Positions 1 to 8,094 of a DNA stretch of 64,000 nt are shown here, piece after piece. Under the pieces are notes generated by a model that saw only the letters and a list, made by a program, of their open reading frames with translations, was not told the origin of the DNA and ran no database searches. The DNA is from Allosphingosinicella indica. Lineage in GTDB: Bacteria; Pseudomonadota; Alphaproteobacteria; Sphingomonadales; Sphingomonadaceae. Made by a program: the position numbers and the translations under genes. Position 1 is the first letter of the stretch. Every line of letters starts with the position of its first letter. The DNA lies in NCBI RefSeq assembly GCF_900177405.1, contig NZ_LT840185.1:1417501-1481500 (forward strand), in the 5' to 3' direction.

Positions 1-129
1 CACGGCTACATGATGTCGGGCGGTGCGGTGAAGCCGGCGCAGGTCGGCAAGAACGCCGCCGCCGTCGCCGCTGCCAAGACCGCTCCGGCCGCCGCGACGA
101 CCGCGCCGGCCGGCACCGTCAAGCGCTGA
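1..129 (+). CDS. exbB: ExbB/TolQ-type proton channel, C-terminal fragment
   Basis: This is the last 42 codons of a gene that begins before the window. The readable tail starts HGYMMSGGAVKP and runs into an Ala/Thr/Pro/Lys-rich end, as in sphingomonad ExbB proteins. ExbB is the inner-membrane proton channel that energises TonB. The call rests mainly on context, because two exbD genes follow in the same direction and would form the ExbB-ExbD-TonB complex with it. The channel domain itself cannot be seen. Confidence 0.6.
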   Translation, partial: HGYMMSGGAVKPAQVGKNAAAVAAAKTAPAAATTAPAGTVKR

Positions 130-232
130 TCCAAGAGCGTAGGGCGGGGCACGGCCTGACCGGCCGGCTCCGCCCCGCTCCGCCGGACGCCGCGCGCGCC
201 CGCAGCACGATTCAGGAACAGGATTTCAGATT

Positions 233-718
233 ATGGCGATGAGTGTCGGGCCAGGCAGCGATGGCGATGAAACCCCGATGTCGGACATCAACACGACGCC
301 CCTCGTGGACGTCATGTTGGTTCTGCTCATCATCTTCCTCATCGCGGTCCCCGTCGTGATCCAGACCGTCCCGGTGAACCTGCCCAAGGTGAAGTTCGAG
401 GTGACGACGACCAAGCCGGAGAACGTCTCGCTCTCCGTGCGCGGCGACGGCGCCGGCGGCTGCGAGGTCTATTGGGGCCTCACCAAGGTCAATTCGCAGG
501 ATCTGCTCGATCGCGCGGTCGCCAAGCTGCGGCTCGAGATCGACAAGCAGGGCGGCCCGGACAATGTGACCGAGCTTCCCGAAGCGCATATTCGCGGTGA
601 CGTGAACACGCCGTACAAGTGCGTCGGCGGCGCGATCTTCACCATGCAGCGCGCCGGCTTCAGCCGCGTGGGCTTCATTTCCGAGCCGCCTGCGGGCACC
701 GTAACCCAGCGGCTTTGA
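233..718 (+). CDS. exbD: Biopolymer transporter ExbD (first copy)
   Basis: A 161-residue ExbD/TolR-family protein. A short cytoplasmic N-terminus is followed by the conserved MSDINTTPLVDVMLVLL stretch (about residues 15-31), which includes the transmembrane Asp that takes part in proton translocation, then a periplasmic domain. It lies 103 nt after exbB and 25 nt before a second exbD, so the three are probably one transcript driving TonB-dependent outer-membrane transport. Its periplasmic domain, with two Cys residues, differs from that of the next gene, so the two copies are not a recent duplication. Confidence 0.93.
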   Translation: MAMSVGPGSDGDETPMSDINTTPLVDVMLVLLIIFLIAVPVVIQTVPVNLPKVKFEVTTTKPENVSLSVRGDGAGGCEVYWGLTKVNSQDLLDRAVAKLRLEIDKQGGPDNVTELPEAHIRGDVNTPYKCVGGAIFTMQRAGFSRVGFISEPPAGTVTQRL

Positions 719-743
719 TCGGCCCCAGGAAGGAGTAAGAGTC

Positions 744-1169
744 ATGGCTATTTCCATGGGGGGTTCGGCCGACGAACCGATGATGGACATCAACACGACG
801 CCGCTGATCGACGTCATGCTGGTTCTCCTGATCATGTTCATCATCACCATCCCGATCCAGACGCACGCGGTAAAGATCGATCTTCCCGTTGACAGCGGCG
901 AGTCGACGCCGCCGCCGATCGATCCGGTGAAGAACAAGATCGTCATTGCGCCGTCGGGCCAGGTGTTCTGGAACGGCGCGCCGGTGAACGAGACGGTGCT
1001 GCGCCAGTATCTCAACATCACCACGACGATGACGCCGACGCCGGAGCTGCACCTGCAGCCCGATCCGAACGCGCGCTACGAGACGGTGGACGAGGTGCTG
1101 GCGATCGTGAAGCGCGCCAACGTCACCGCGTTCGGCTTCGTCGGAAACGAGGCTTACGCGACGTTCTGA
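744..1169 (+). CDS. exbD: Biopolymer transporter ExbD (second copy)
   Basis: A 141-residue ExbD/TolR-family protein with the motif MMDINTTPLIDVMLVLL (about residues 13-29) and its membrane Asp. The ATG at 744 follows a GGAAGGAG-type Shine-Dalgarno sequence. Tandem exbD genes behind one exbB are common in sphingomonads and related bacteria, where the two ExbD proteins may form a heteromer or serve different TonB proteins. A strong intrinsic terminator follows, closing the operon. Confidence 0.93.
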   Translation: MAISMGGSADEPMMDINTTPLIDVMLVLLIMFIITIPIQTHAVKIDLPVDSGESTPPPIDPVKNKIVIAPSGQVFWNGAPVNETVLRQYLNITTTMTPTPELHLQPDPNARYETVDEVLAIVKRANVTAFGFVGNEAYATF

Positions 1170-1199
1170 CGCAGCGTCCGATCGTTGCAGAGAAAAGGG

Positions 1200-1231
1200 A
1201 AGGGCGGTCCATTGTGGCCGCCCTTTCTTTT
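1200..1231 (+). terminator. Intrinsic terminator after exbD
   Basis: An 8-bp stem AAGGGCGG/CCGCCCTT (1200-1207 with 1218-1225) is followed by a T-rich tract to 1231. It sits 30 nt after the second exbD stop and is a textbook rho-independent terminator. Confidence 0.85.
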
Positions 1232-1251
1232 GGCGGCGATACCAACAATCC

Positions 1252-1334
1252 GTCACCCTGAACTTGTTTCAGGGTCTCCATGGAGAAGGCCGTAATCGTC
1301 ATCGAGATGGATGCTGAAACGAGTTCAGCATGAC
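1252..1334. repeat. Paired-hairpin intergenic repeat, family A copy 1
   Basis: Two hairpins in opposed orientation are bounded by GTCA and TGAC. The first is CCCTGAA-loop-TTCAGGG, the second ATGCTGAA-loop-TTCAGCAT. The same architecture and nearly the same arms recur at 2745-2827 and 21740-21823. This resembles a BIME-like pair of REP sequences. No ORF is associated with it. Confidence 0.85.
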
Positions 1335-1372
1335 AGGCAACGGGCTTGGCCCGCACCGAAAGGGGACATTGG

Positions 1373-2728
1373 ATGAAGAAATTCGGGCCTGTTAGTTTGC
1401 TGCTTCTCATGTTTGCTTTCGCAGCGCCCGCCGCTGCGCAGCCCGCCGCGCTCAATATGACCGAGCAGGCGCGCCCGAAGGCGCCCGCAGTCCTGCCGCT
1501 GCGCGAGCAGGCGCGGCTGCGCGATGCGTGGCTCAAGGAGCGGCTGGACACTGTCGTGCCGATGATCATGCGCGAGCAGGGCGTCGACATGTGGGTGCTC
1601 GTCGCGCGCGAATATTTCGAAGAGCCGGTCATCGCGACAATGCTCGATGCCGAGAGCATGCACGCGCGCCGCCGCACCATCCTGGTCTTCTTCGATCCGG
1701 GCGGCGGCAAGCCGGTCGAGCGGTTCACGGTCAGCCGCTACGGGCTCGGCGGGCTTTTCGCCCCTGCCTGGGAGCCCGAGAAGCAGCGCGACCAGTGGAA
1801 GCGGCTGGCGGAGATCATTGCCGAGCGCGACCCCAAGCGCATCGCCATCAACAGCTCCGCGCTCACCGCCTTCGCCGACGGCATGACGCTCAGCCAATAT
1901 GCCGAGTTCACCGAGGCGCTGCCGCGCAAGTATCGCAGCCGTGTCGAATCGAACCAGACGCTGGCGGTGCGCTGGCTGGAGACGCGCACCCCGGCGGAGA
2001 TGGCGGTCTATCCCTCGATCGTCCGGCTTGCCCACTCGATCATCGCCGAGGCCTTTTCGGATGCGGTGATCCGCCCCGGCAAAACCACCGCCGCCGATGT
2101 CGTCTGGTGGATGCGCGAGCGGGTGTCGCGGCTCGGCCTCAAGGCCTGGTTCCAGCCCTCGGTCGCGATCATCCGCCAGGGCGCGGCGGAGATGATCGAG
2201 GGCGATGCGCTGATCCGCCCCGGCGACATGCTGTGGACCGATTTCGGCATCACCTATCTGGGCCTCAACACCGACACCCAGCATCTGGGCTACGTGCTGA
2301 AGCGCGGCGAGCGCGACGTTCCGGCTGGGCTTAAGGCGGGCCTCGCCGCCAACAACCGCGTCCGCGATGCGCTCACTTCTTCGTTCCGCGCGGGCGACAG
2401 CGGCAATGCGATCCTCGCTCGCGCGCGCGCCAAGGCGATCGCCGAGGGGCTCAAGCCCTCCATCTACTCGCACCCGATCGGCTTTCACGGGCATGGCGCC
2501 GGCCCGGCGATCGGCTTCTGGGACAATCAGGAAGCCGATCCGCGCGGCGCCGACATGGTCCGGCCCAATACCGCTTGGTCTATCGAGCTCGCCGCCAAGC
2601 TGCGGGTGCCCGAATGGGGCGGCCAGGAGGTCGAGTTCCGCAGCGAGGACGATGCCTATTTCGACGGCACCAGCGTCCGCTATCTCGACGGGCGGCAGGA
2701 CCGTTATCATATCATCCGGGGGCGCTGA
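1373..2728 (+). CDS. Secreted M24-family (Xaa-Pro aminopeptidase-like) metallopeptidase
   Basis: A 451-residue protein beginning with a Sec signal peptide (MKKFGPVSLLLLMFAFAAPAAAQ), so it is probably periplasmic. The ATG at 1373 is preferred over an upstream TTG because an AAAGGGG ribosome site lies 7 nt before it and the signal peptide starts there. The C-terminal half has the pita-bread metal ligands in order: WTDFG and NTDTQH (two Asp), HGHGAGP (His), SIELAAK (Glu) and GGQEVEF (Glu). The family cleaves N-terminal residues before proline, or similar dipeptides. The gene stands alone and is bracketed by two copies of repeat family A. Confidence 0.88.
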   Translation: MKKFGPVSLLLLMFAFAAPAAAQPAALNMTEQARPKAPAVLPLREQARLRDAWLKERLDTVVPMIMREQGVDMWVLVAREYFEEPVIATMLDAESMHARRRTILVFFDPGGGKPVERFTVSRYGLGGLFAPAWEPEKQRDQWKRLAEIIAERDPKRIAINSSALTAFADGMTLSQYAEFTEALPRKYRSRVESNQTLAVRWLETRTPAEMAVYPSIVRLAHSIIAEAFSDAVIRPGKTTAADVVWWMRERVSRLGLKAWFQPSVAIIRQGAAEMIEGDALIRPGDMLWTDFGITYLGLNTDTQHLGYVLKRGERDVPAGLKAGLAANNRVRDALTSSFRAGDSGNAILARARAKAIAEGLKPSIYSHPIGFHGHGAGPAIGFWDNQEADPRGADMVRPNTAWSIELAAKLRVPEWGGQEVEFRSEDDAYFDGTSVRYLDGRQDRYHIIRGR

Positions 2729-2744
2729 GCGCCTCCCTAAGATC

Positions 2745-2827
2745 GTCACCCTGAACTTGTTTCAGGGTCCATTGTGGAGACGTCGCGATCGTCACCGGCA
2801 TGGATGCTGAACCGAGTTCAGCATGAC
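2745..2827. repeat. Paired-hairpin intergenic repeat, family A copy 2
   Basis: Same layout as copy 1: GTCA, hairpin CCCTGAA/TTCAGGG, a spacer of about 35 nt, hairpin ATGCTGAA/TTCAGCAT, TGAC. It begins 16 nt after the M24 peptidase stop, in the same orientation as the copy upstream of that gene, and ends 10 nt from the end of the convergent IalB-like gene. Confidence 0.85.
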
Positions 2828-2837
2828 GATTGGTGGA

Positions 2838-3329
2838 TTACCGCGCGCACTCCACTGCGGCCGCGTCGATGGCGGACGCGGCGCCTTGCAGCGGGTAGCG
2901 GTCTCGCACCGGCGCGCCGTTGGTGGCACGGGTCTCGACCGTCATTTCCAGCTCGCTGCGCATCGCCGACACGATAGCCGCGTCGGTGCGCGGGTCCGCC
3001 GCCCAGGCATCCCCTGGCCCGGCGAGAAGCTGGAAGGTTTGGTCTCCGATCCGGAGCAGCACGGCTGATCCCGGCCTCTTCTCCCGGCTGAGGCGCGCGT
3101 GGAACTGGCCGACAATCCCCCGTCGCGGCCAATAGGATATCGAGGCGGAGGCGCTCCGCTCGCCCGCGCGGGCGCGCCGCAGCGGCTCGACGATCGCGAA
3201 GCAGCGGCGCGGATTCGCGTCGGCGAAGGTTCCCCAGGTCGAAAAAATTCCGATCGCGCGACGCTCCGCCGGCGCCGCCGCGGGCACCGTGCAAACCGCA
3301 ATCGCGAGAAGGAAAATCGCCCGCCGCAT
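2838..3329 (-). CDS. Invasion-associated locus B (IalB)-like periplasmic protein
   Basis: A 163-residue protein with a signal peptide (MRRAIFLLAIAVCTVPAAAPA). The mature part follows the IalB-family pattern: a FSTWGTF-type start, a Cys within PRRCFAIVEPL, and a late ECAR end, giving one likely disulfide. IalB was first described in Bartonella invasion, but free-living alphaproteobacteria carry many paralogs of unknown role. The Met at 3329 is chosen because the signal peptide begins there; an in-frame Met lies 18 nt upstream. It is transcribed alone, convergent with the M24 peptidase. Confidence 0.6.
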   Translation of the reverse strand: MRRAIFLLAIAVCTVPAAAPAERRAIGIFSTWGTFADANPRRCFAIVEPLRRARAGERSASASISYWPRRGIVGQFHARLSREKRPGSAVLLRIGDQTFQLLAGPGDAWAADPRTDAAIVSAMRSELEMTVETRATNGAPVRDRYPLQGAASAIDAAAVECAR

Positions 3330-3472
3330 AGGGGCTGATCCAACCACGTCCTGTGGCGCGAGGGCAACGGAAAATCGCGTTTATCCGCCATTCATGCAAC
3401 CATCGTCACAGCCATTCGCTGGCGAGCCCGTTCCCGGGAACGGGGCGCTTTCAATGAATGGAGTTCCTTACA

Positions 3473-4060
3473 ATGCGTATGATTCTTGGGGCCGCGCTGC
3501 TGGCCACCACCGCCGTCGCTTCGCCTGCGTTTGCCCAGTCCGCCGCCGGCCCGTTTGCCGGTCCGCGCGTCGAGGGCATCGTCGGCTACGACAATGCCAA
3601 GATCCCCGGCCCGAACAGCGATGGCGTCGTCTATGGCGGCGGCATCGGCTACGACATCCAGTCGGGCGGCACGGTCTATGGCGTCGAAGCAGAGCTCAGC
3701 GACAGCACCGTCGACGAATGCTCGCCCAACGTGATCGTCGCAGGCGACACGCTGTGCGGCCAGATCGGCCGCGACATCTATGTCGGCGCGCGCGCCGGTG
3801 CCGTCGTCGGCGCCAACACTTTGCTCTATGCGAAGGCCGGCTATGTGAACGGCCGCGTCCAGCTGGACTATGATGACGGCACGGCGGCCAATACCACCGG
3901 CTACGAGACCGGCCGGAACCTGGATGGCGTCCGCGTCGGCGCCGGCGTCGAGCATGCAATCGGCCCGAATAGCTACATCAAGGCCGAATATCGCTACTCG
4001 AACTACGAGCAGGATATCGAGAAGCACCAGGCCGTCGCCGGCTTCGGCTTCCGCTTCTGA
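3473..4060 (+). CDS. Small outer-membrane beta-barrel protein
   Basis: A 195-residue protein with a signal peptide (MRMILGAALLATTAVASPAFAQ). The body alternates aromatic and polar residues in beta-strand rhythm, with strands such as VEGIVGYDN, YGVEAELSD, YAKAGYVNGR and IKAEYRYSNY, and it ends in FGFRF. A terminal Phe is the usual BAM-recognition signal. This matches the OmpA-like/Omp25 porin-family barrels (eight strands expected). The ATG at 3473 follows GGAG by 10 nt. The ligand, if any, is unknown. A strong terminator follows. Confidence 0.8.
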   Translation: MRMILGAALLATTAVASPAFAQSAAGPFAGPRVEGIVGYDNAKIPGPNSDGVVYGGGIGYDIQSGGTVYGVEAELSDSTVDECSPNVIVAGDTLCGQIGRDIYVGARAGAVVGANTLLYAKAGYVNGRVQLDYDDGTAANTTGYETGRNLDGVRVGAGVEHAIGPNSYIKAEYRYSNYEQDIEKHQAVAGFGFRF

Positions 4061-4089
4061 TCGGCGAAACCTGTTTCGGCAGGTGAACG

Positions 4090-4124
4090 GAAGGGCCGGG
4101 GCACTGCTCCGGCCCTTCTTTTTT
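4090..4124 (+). terminator. Intrinsic terminator after the outer-membrane protein gene
   Basis: A perfect 10-bp stem GAAGGGCCGG/CCGGCCCTTC (4090-4099 with 4109-4118) with a short loop, followed directly by six T residues. Confidence 0.9.
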
Positions 4125-4161
4125 GCATTGCGGCCACTGGCGGAGGGCCGAAGTCCCGTTA

Positions 4162-4200
4162 TAACCCCGAGGACCGAAAAATTCGGCGACCAAGGGGTTA
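4162..4200 (+). promoter_or_regulatory. Hairpin enclosing the dnaN ribosome-binding site
   Basis: TAACCCC (4162-4168) pairs perfectly with GGGGTTA (4194-4200), and an inner CCGAA/TTCGG stem sits in the loop. The 3' arm contains the likely Shine-Dalgarno AAGGGG (4192-4197), and the dnaN ATG begins 3 nt after it. If the fold forms in mRNA it would hide the ribosome site. This is inferred from sequence only. Confidence 0.45.
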
Positions 4201-4203
4201 CGC

Positions 4204-5316
4204 ATGAAGGCGACGATCGAACGGGCCACCCTCCTCAAGGGCCTCGGCCACGTCCAGTCCGTAGTGGAGCGCAGGAACACCATTCCCATCCTCTCCAACG
4301 TCCTCATCGAGGCGGCGAGCGAGGGGAGCCTCAGGCTGATGGCGACCGATCTCGATCTCCAGATCAACGAGACGGTGGAGGCGCAGGTCGCGCAGCCCGG
4401 CGCGACGACGATCTCGGCGCACACCCTGTTCGACATCGTCCGCAAGCTTCCCGAGGGCAGCCAGGTCGAGCTGACCGCGGCCGAGGGCAAGATGCAGATC
4501 AACGCCGGTCGCGCGCGGTTCAACCTTTCGACGCTGCCGCGCGACGATTTCCCGGTGATCGCAGAAGGCGAGCTGCCGACCCATTTCGAGCTGCCGGCCG
4601 CGACGCTCCGCCAGATCATCGACAAGACGCGCTTCGCCATCTCCACCGAGGAGACGCGTTATTATCTGAACGGCATCTTCATCCACGTTTCCGACGAGGA
4701 GCAACCGGTGCTGAAGGCGGCGGCCACCGACGGCCACCGTCTCGCCCGCGTCACCGTGCCGCGCCCGGCGGGGGCGGAGGGGATGCCCGACGTCATCATC
4801 CCGCGCAAATGCGTCGCCGAGCTTAGGAAGCTGCTCGACGAGGTGGACGGCACCGTGTCGGTCTCGCTCTCCGAATCCAAGATTCGCTTCGATCTCGGCA
4901 ATGCGGTGCTCACCTCCAAGCTGATCGACGGCACCTTCCCCGATTACAACCGCGTCATCCCAACGGCGAACGACAAGCTGCTCCGCATCGATCCGCGGAG
5001 CTTCGAGGAAGGCGTCGACCGCGTCGCCACCATCGCCAGCGAGAAGACGCGCGCGGTGAAGATGGCGCTCGACCGCGACAAGGTGACGCTCTCCGTCACC
5101 AGCCCGGAGAACGGCACCGCGGCGGAGGAAGTGCCCGGTGATTACGGCGCCGATTCGTTCGAGATCGGCTTCAACGCGCGCTATCTGCTCGACATTCTCG
5201 GCCAGATCGAAGGCGATACAGTGGAAGTTCACCTCGCCGACGCCGCCGCCCCGACCTTGCTGCGCGAAAACGACAAGGCCCCGGCGCTCTATGTGCTGAT
5301 GCCGATGCGGGTGTGA
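4204..5316 (+). CDS. dnaN: DNA polymerase III sliding clamp (beta subunit)
   Basis: A 370-residue beta clamp, the normal family length. It starts MKATIERATLLKGLGHVQSV, contains the typical RRNTIPILSNVLIEA segment, and ends in YVLMPMRV, the conserved end of the third clamp domain that forms part of the peptide-binding pocket. It encircles DNA as a dimer and tethers DNA polymerase III. recF, the usual partner, lies downstream, but a toxin-antitoxin pair separates the two. dnaA is not in this window. Confidence 0.98.
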   Translation: MKATIERATLLKGLGHVQSVVERRNTIPILSNVLIEAASEGSLRLMATDLDLQINETVEAQVAQPGATTISAHTLFDIVRKLPEGSQVELTAAEGKMQINAGRARFNLSTLPRDDFPVIAEGELPTHFELPAATLRQIIDKTRFAISTEETRYYLNGIFIHVSDEEQPVLKAAATDGHRLARVTVPRPAGAEGMPDVIIPRKCVAELRKLLDEVDGTVSVSLSESKIRFDLGNAVLTSKLIDGTFPDYNRVIPTANDKLLRIDPRSFEEGVDRVATIASEKTRAVKMALDRDKVTLSVTSPENGTAAEEVPGDYGADSFEIGFNARYLLDILGQIEGDTVEVHLADAAAPTLLRENDKAPALYVLMPMRV

Positions 5317-5329
5317 CGATCTTGCTGCT

Positions 5330-5348
5330 TGTAAGGAATTTCCTTACA
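5330..5348. promoter_or_regulatory. 19-bp palindrome, probable operator of the toxin-antitoxin pair
   Basis: TGTAAGGAA and TTCCTTACA form perfect 9-bp inverted arms around a single T, ending 8 nt before the antitoxin start codon. AbrB/MazE-type antitoxins characteristically repress their own promoter by binding such palindromes, so this is the likely autoregulatory site. The T/A-rich sequence stands out from its GC-rich surroundings. Confidence 0.6.
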
Positions 5349-5356
5349 TTGCGACC

Positions 5357-5569
5357 ATGATCCTCAGCCGACTGACTGCCAAGGCACAGGTCACCGTCCC
5401 AATGGCGGTGCGCAAGGCGCTTGGGCTCGGTCCGGGCGACCAGATCGCCTGGCGGATCGAAGGCGGCGAGGTGATCGTCGGCCGGCCGGACGATCCCTTC
5501 GTCAATAATTTCTCGACATTCGACGAATGGGCCAGCGAAGCCGACTGCAAGGCTTTCGACAATCTTTAG
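5357..5569 (+). CDS. AbrB/MazE-family antitoxin
   Basis: A 70-residue protein. Residues 1-45 form a SpoVT-AbrB swapped-hairpin DNA-binding domain (LTAKAQVTVPMAVRKALGL then GDQIAWRIEGGEVIV). The C-terminal 25 residues are acidic and probably form the toxin-neutralising tail. It stands directly before a PemK/MazF-like frame. A perfect palindrome just upstream fits autoregulation. Confidence 0.8.
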   Translation: MILSRLTAKAQVTVPMAVRKALGLGPGDQIAWRIEGGEVIVGRPDDPFVNNFSTFDEWASEADCKAFDNL

Positions 5570-5588
5570 CGCGGGCGACATCGTTCGC

Positions 5589-5894
5589 GTGCCCTTCCCA
5601 TTCGTCGAGCGCCCGCGACTGCGCCCGCGTCCGGTGCTGCTCGTCACCGACGCTCTGCCGGGTACCGATGATGTCGCCTGGGCGCTGATGATCACGACGG
5701 CCGAAAACGCCGGATGGCCGGACGACGTCTCGCTGATCGAACGCCACCGCGAGTTCGGTTTGCCGGTGCCTTGCGTGATCCGCACCGCCAAGATCGCGAC
5801 GGTTCAAGTCTCGGACGTCCCGCATATCGGACGGTTGTCGGACGACCTCCTCGATGCCGTAAGAGTGAAGCTGCAGCGGCTGCTGTCGCTCTGA
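5589..5894 (+). CDS. PemK/MazF-family mRNA interferase-like toxin, start uncertain
   Basis: The frame encodes a PemK/MazF-like fold: [19 protein letters not shown], then a central [10 protein letters not shown] strand, then [21 protein letters not shown]. Family members cleave single-stranded RNA. The GTG at 5589 is the only usual start codon near, but the residues encoded just before it (AGDIVR, 5571-5588) also match the conserved family N-terminus. Upstream the frame stays open across the antitoxin stop without ATG, GTG or TTG; the codons are TCG-ACA-ATC-TTT-AGC. The true start may be a rare codon, or the start may have been lost. The stop is 2 nt before recF. Confidence 0.65.
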   Translation: MPFPFVERPRLRPRPVLLVTDALPGTDDVAWALMITTAENAGWPDDVSLIERHREFGLPVPCVIRTAKIATVQVSDVPHIGRLSDDLLDAVRVKLQRLLSL

Positions 5895-5896
5895 CC

Positions 5897-6949
5897 ATGC
5901 CCCTCACCCGACTCTCGCTCACCGATTTCCGGTCCTATGCCGATGCCGTTATCGCGCCGGGGCCGGGACTGGTGGTGCTGACCGGCGAAAATGGTGCGGG
6001 GAAAACGAACATTCTCGAGGCCGTGTCGCTGCTGTCGCCGGGGCGGGGGTTGCGCGGCGCGGCGCTTTCCGAGATGGCGCGGCAGGGCGGTGCCGGCGGC
6101 TTCGGCGTCGCGGCGCGGCTGGGGGGTGTCGATATCGGCACCGGGACCGGCCCGGGGGCGCCGGAGAGGAGGCAGGTGCGGATCAACGGCGCGCCGACGG
6201 CGGCGAGTGCGCTTGGCGAATGGCTGTCGGTCTTGTGGCTGACCCCGGCGATGGACCGGCTGTTCACCGAGGCGGCGTCGGGCCGCCGCCGCTTCCTCGA
6301 CCGGCTCGTGCTCGCGCTCGACCCCGGCCATGCCAGTCATGCAGCGCGCTACGAGGCGGCGATGCGCGCGCGCAACAAGCTGTTGGGTGAGGAACGGCCC
6401 GATCCCGCATGGCTGACCGCGCTGGAAGCCCGCATGGACGAGCATGGCCTCGCCATCGCCGCGGCGCGGATGCGGACCGTCGATGCGCTCGGCCGCCGCC
6501 TTGCCGATGCGCCCGACGGCCCGTTCGCACGCGCGGCGATCGCGCTGGAAGGCTGGACCCGGGGCGCGCTCGCCGACGAGCTCGCAGCCGGACGGACGCG
6601 CGATGCGGCGGCGGGGCGGACGCTCGCCGGGCCGCACCGCACCGATCTCGCGGTGACGCATGTCGCCAAGGGCCAGCCCGCCGCGCTCTGCTCGACCGGC
6701 GAGCAGAAGGCGCTGCTCCTGGGCCTCGTCCTCGCCCACGCCGATCTCGTCGCGGAGGAACAGGGACGCCGGCCGGTGCTGTTGCTCGACGAGGTCGCCG
6801 CGCATCTCGATCCCGGCCGCCGCGCGGCGCTGTTCGCGCGGCTGGATGCGGGCGGCGGGCAGGTGTGGCTGACGGGCACCGAGCCGGCACTGTTCAATGC
6901 GGTCGGTGCGGGCGCGACACGCATTTCGGTGCCCGACGGCATCACATGA
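5897..6949 (+). CDS. recF: DNA replication and repair protein RecF
   Basis: A 350-residue SMC-like ATPase of normal RecF length. The Walker A motif GENGAGKT is near residue 30, the signature [11 protein letters not shown] near 270 and the Walker [12 protein letters not shown] near 300. It starts [14 protein letters not shown], where LTDFRSY is the RecF hallmark. RecF helps load RecA at single-stranded gaps with RecO and RecR. The ATG at 5897 is 2 nt after the toxin stop, so translation may be coupled to the toxin-antitoxin pair. Confidence 0.96.
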   Translation: MPLTRLSLTDFRSYADAVIAPGPGLVVLTGENGAGKTNILEAVSLLSPGRGLRGAALSEMARQGGAGGFGVAARLGGVDIGTGTGPGAPERRQVRINGAPTAASALGEWLSVLWLTPAMDRLFTEAASGRRRFLDRLVLALDPGHASHAARYEAAMRARNKLLGEERPDPAWLTALEARMDEHGLAIAAARMRTVDALGRRLADAPDGPFARAAIALEGWTRGALADELAAGRTRDAAAGRTLAGPHRTDLAVTHVAKGQPAALCSTGEQKALLLGLVLAHADLVAEEQGRRPVLLLDEVAAHLDPGRRAALFARLDAGGGQVWLTGTEPALFNAVGAGATRISVPDGIT

Positions 6950-7009
6950 TCTTCACCGCGCCGCCGCCGCGGCTATAGTCGCGCGCATGATAGCAAGCGC
7001 CGCCCGCAC

Positions 7010-7501
7010 ATGATCCTCGTCGGCCTCGATCCCGGCCTCGGCTGCACCGGCTGGGGCGCGATCGCGGCGGAGGGCAACCGCCTCCGCCACATCGCCAACG
7101 GGCAGGTGCGCACCGACGCGAAGATGCCGCTGCCGCAGCGGCTGGTGGTGCTGCACGACGCGCTGGCGGAAATCCTCGCCGCCCACGCCCCCGCCGGCGC
7201 CGCGGTGGAGGAGGTGTTCGTCAACGAGAATCCGCAATCGACGCTGAAGCTGGGGCAGGCGCGGGGCGTCGTCCTGCTCGCGGCGGCGCGGCGCGGCATC
7301 GCGGTCGGCGAATATGCGCCGAGCCTCGTCAAGAAGGCGGTCGTCGGCACCGGCGGCGCAGCGAAGGAACAGGTGCGCGCGATGGTCGCGCGGCTGCTGC
7401 CCGGCGCAGCGATCGCGGGGGCGGACGCCGCCGACGCGCTCGCGGTCGCGATCACCCACGCGCACCATCTCGCCAGCCGGAACAGGGGTTTCGCCGCATG
7501 A
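7010..7501 (+). CDS. ruvC: Holliday junction resolvase RuvC
   Basis: A 163-residue endonuclease that cuts Holliday junctions symmetrically. It has the RNase H-like catalytic acids: Asp7 in [11 protein letters not shown], a Glu in [11 protein letters not shown], and the paired Asp in [12 protein letters not shown]. Its stop overlaps the ruvA start (ATGA), so the two are translationally coupled. ruvB lies 2.4 kb downstream, beyond two other genes. Confidence 0.97.
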   Translation: MILVGLDPGLGCTGWGAIAAEGNRLRHIANGQVRTDAKMPLPQRLVVLHDALAEILAAHAPAGAAVEEVFVNENPQSTLKLGQARGVVLLAAARRGIAVGEYAPSLVKKAVVGTGGAAKEQVRAMVARLLPGAAIAGADAADALAVAITHAHHLASRNRGFAA

Positions 7502-8094
7502 TCGCCAAACTCACCGGCACGCTCGATTCCTTCGCGCATGATCATGCCGTGATCGACGTCGGCGGCGTCGGCTATCTCGTGCTCGCCTCCACCCGCACGC
7601 TTTCGGCCCTAGGCGCGATCGGCGATCCTGTGGTGGTCCATGTCGAGATGCAGGTGTCGGACGACGCGATCCGCCTGATCGGCTTCGCGAGCGCCGAGGA
7701 GCGCGACTGGTTCCGCCTGCTGACGTCGGTGCAGGGCGTCGGCGCGCGCGTCGCGCTGGCGATCCTCTCAGTGCTCACCGGCGACGAGCTGCACCGCGCG
7801 GTGGCGAGCGGCGACAAGGCGATGGTCGCGCGCGCCAACGGCGTCGGCCCCAAGCTCGCGCTCCGTATCGTCAACGAGCTCAAGGATAAGGCGGGCGGCA
7901 TCGTGCTGGGCGCCGCGACTGGATTGGCACCGGTGGTGGGCGGCGCGGGCGTGGATGCCGTCTCGGCGCTGCTCAACCTCGGCTTCCGCCCGAGCGAGGC
8001 TTCGGCCGCGGTGGCGCAGGCGGAAGCGGAACTGGGGCCCGACGCAAGCCTGGATGCGCTGGTCCGCATCGCGCTCAAGAAGGCGGCGCGGTGA
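7498..8094 (+). CDS. ruvA: Holliday junction branch-migration protein RuvA
   Basis: A 198-residue RuvA. The N-terminal OB-fold begins [12 protein letters not shown], a helix-hairpin-helix pair occupies the middle ([17 protein letters not shown] and [17 protein letters not shown]), and the C-terminal domain that binds RuvB contains [13 protein letters not shown]. It recognises the junction and recruits the RuvB motor. It overlaps ruvC by 4 nt and the next frame by 4 nt. Confidence 0.97.
   Translation: MIAKLTGTLDSFAHDHAVIDVGGVGYLVLASTRTLSALGAIGDPVVVHVEMQVSDDAIRLIGFASAEERDWFRLLTSVQGVGARVALAILSVLTGDELHRAVASGDKAMVARANGVGPKLALRIVNELKDKAGGIVLGAATGLAPVVGGAGVDAVSALLNLGFRPSEASAAVAQAEAELGPDASLDALVRIALKKAAR

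Noticed and set aside
4061-4203. A replication origin next to dnaN
   Set aside because: No cluster of DnaA boxes (TTATCCACA-like) is visible, and dnaA is not in the window.
5714-5896. Extended RecF start 61 codons upstream
   Set aside because: The extension overlaps the toxin frame; RecF sequences begin at the LTDFRSY-type segment, so 5897 is correct.
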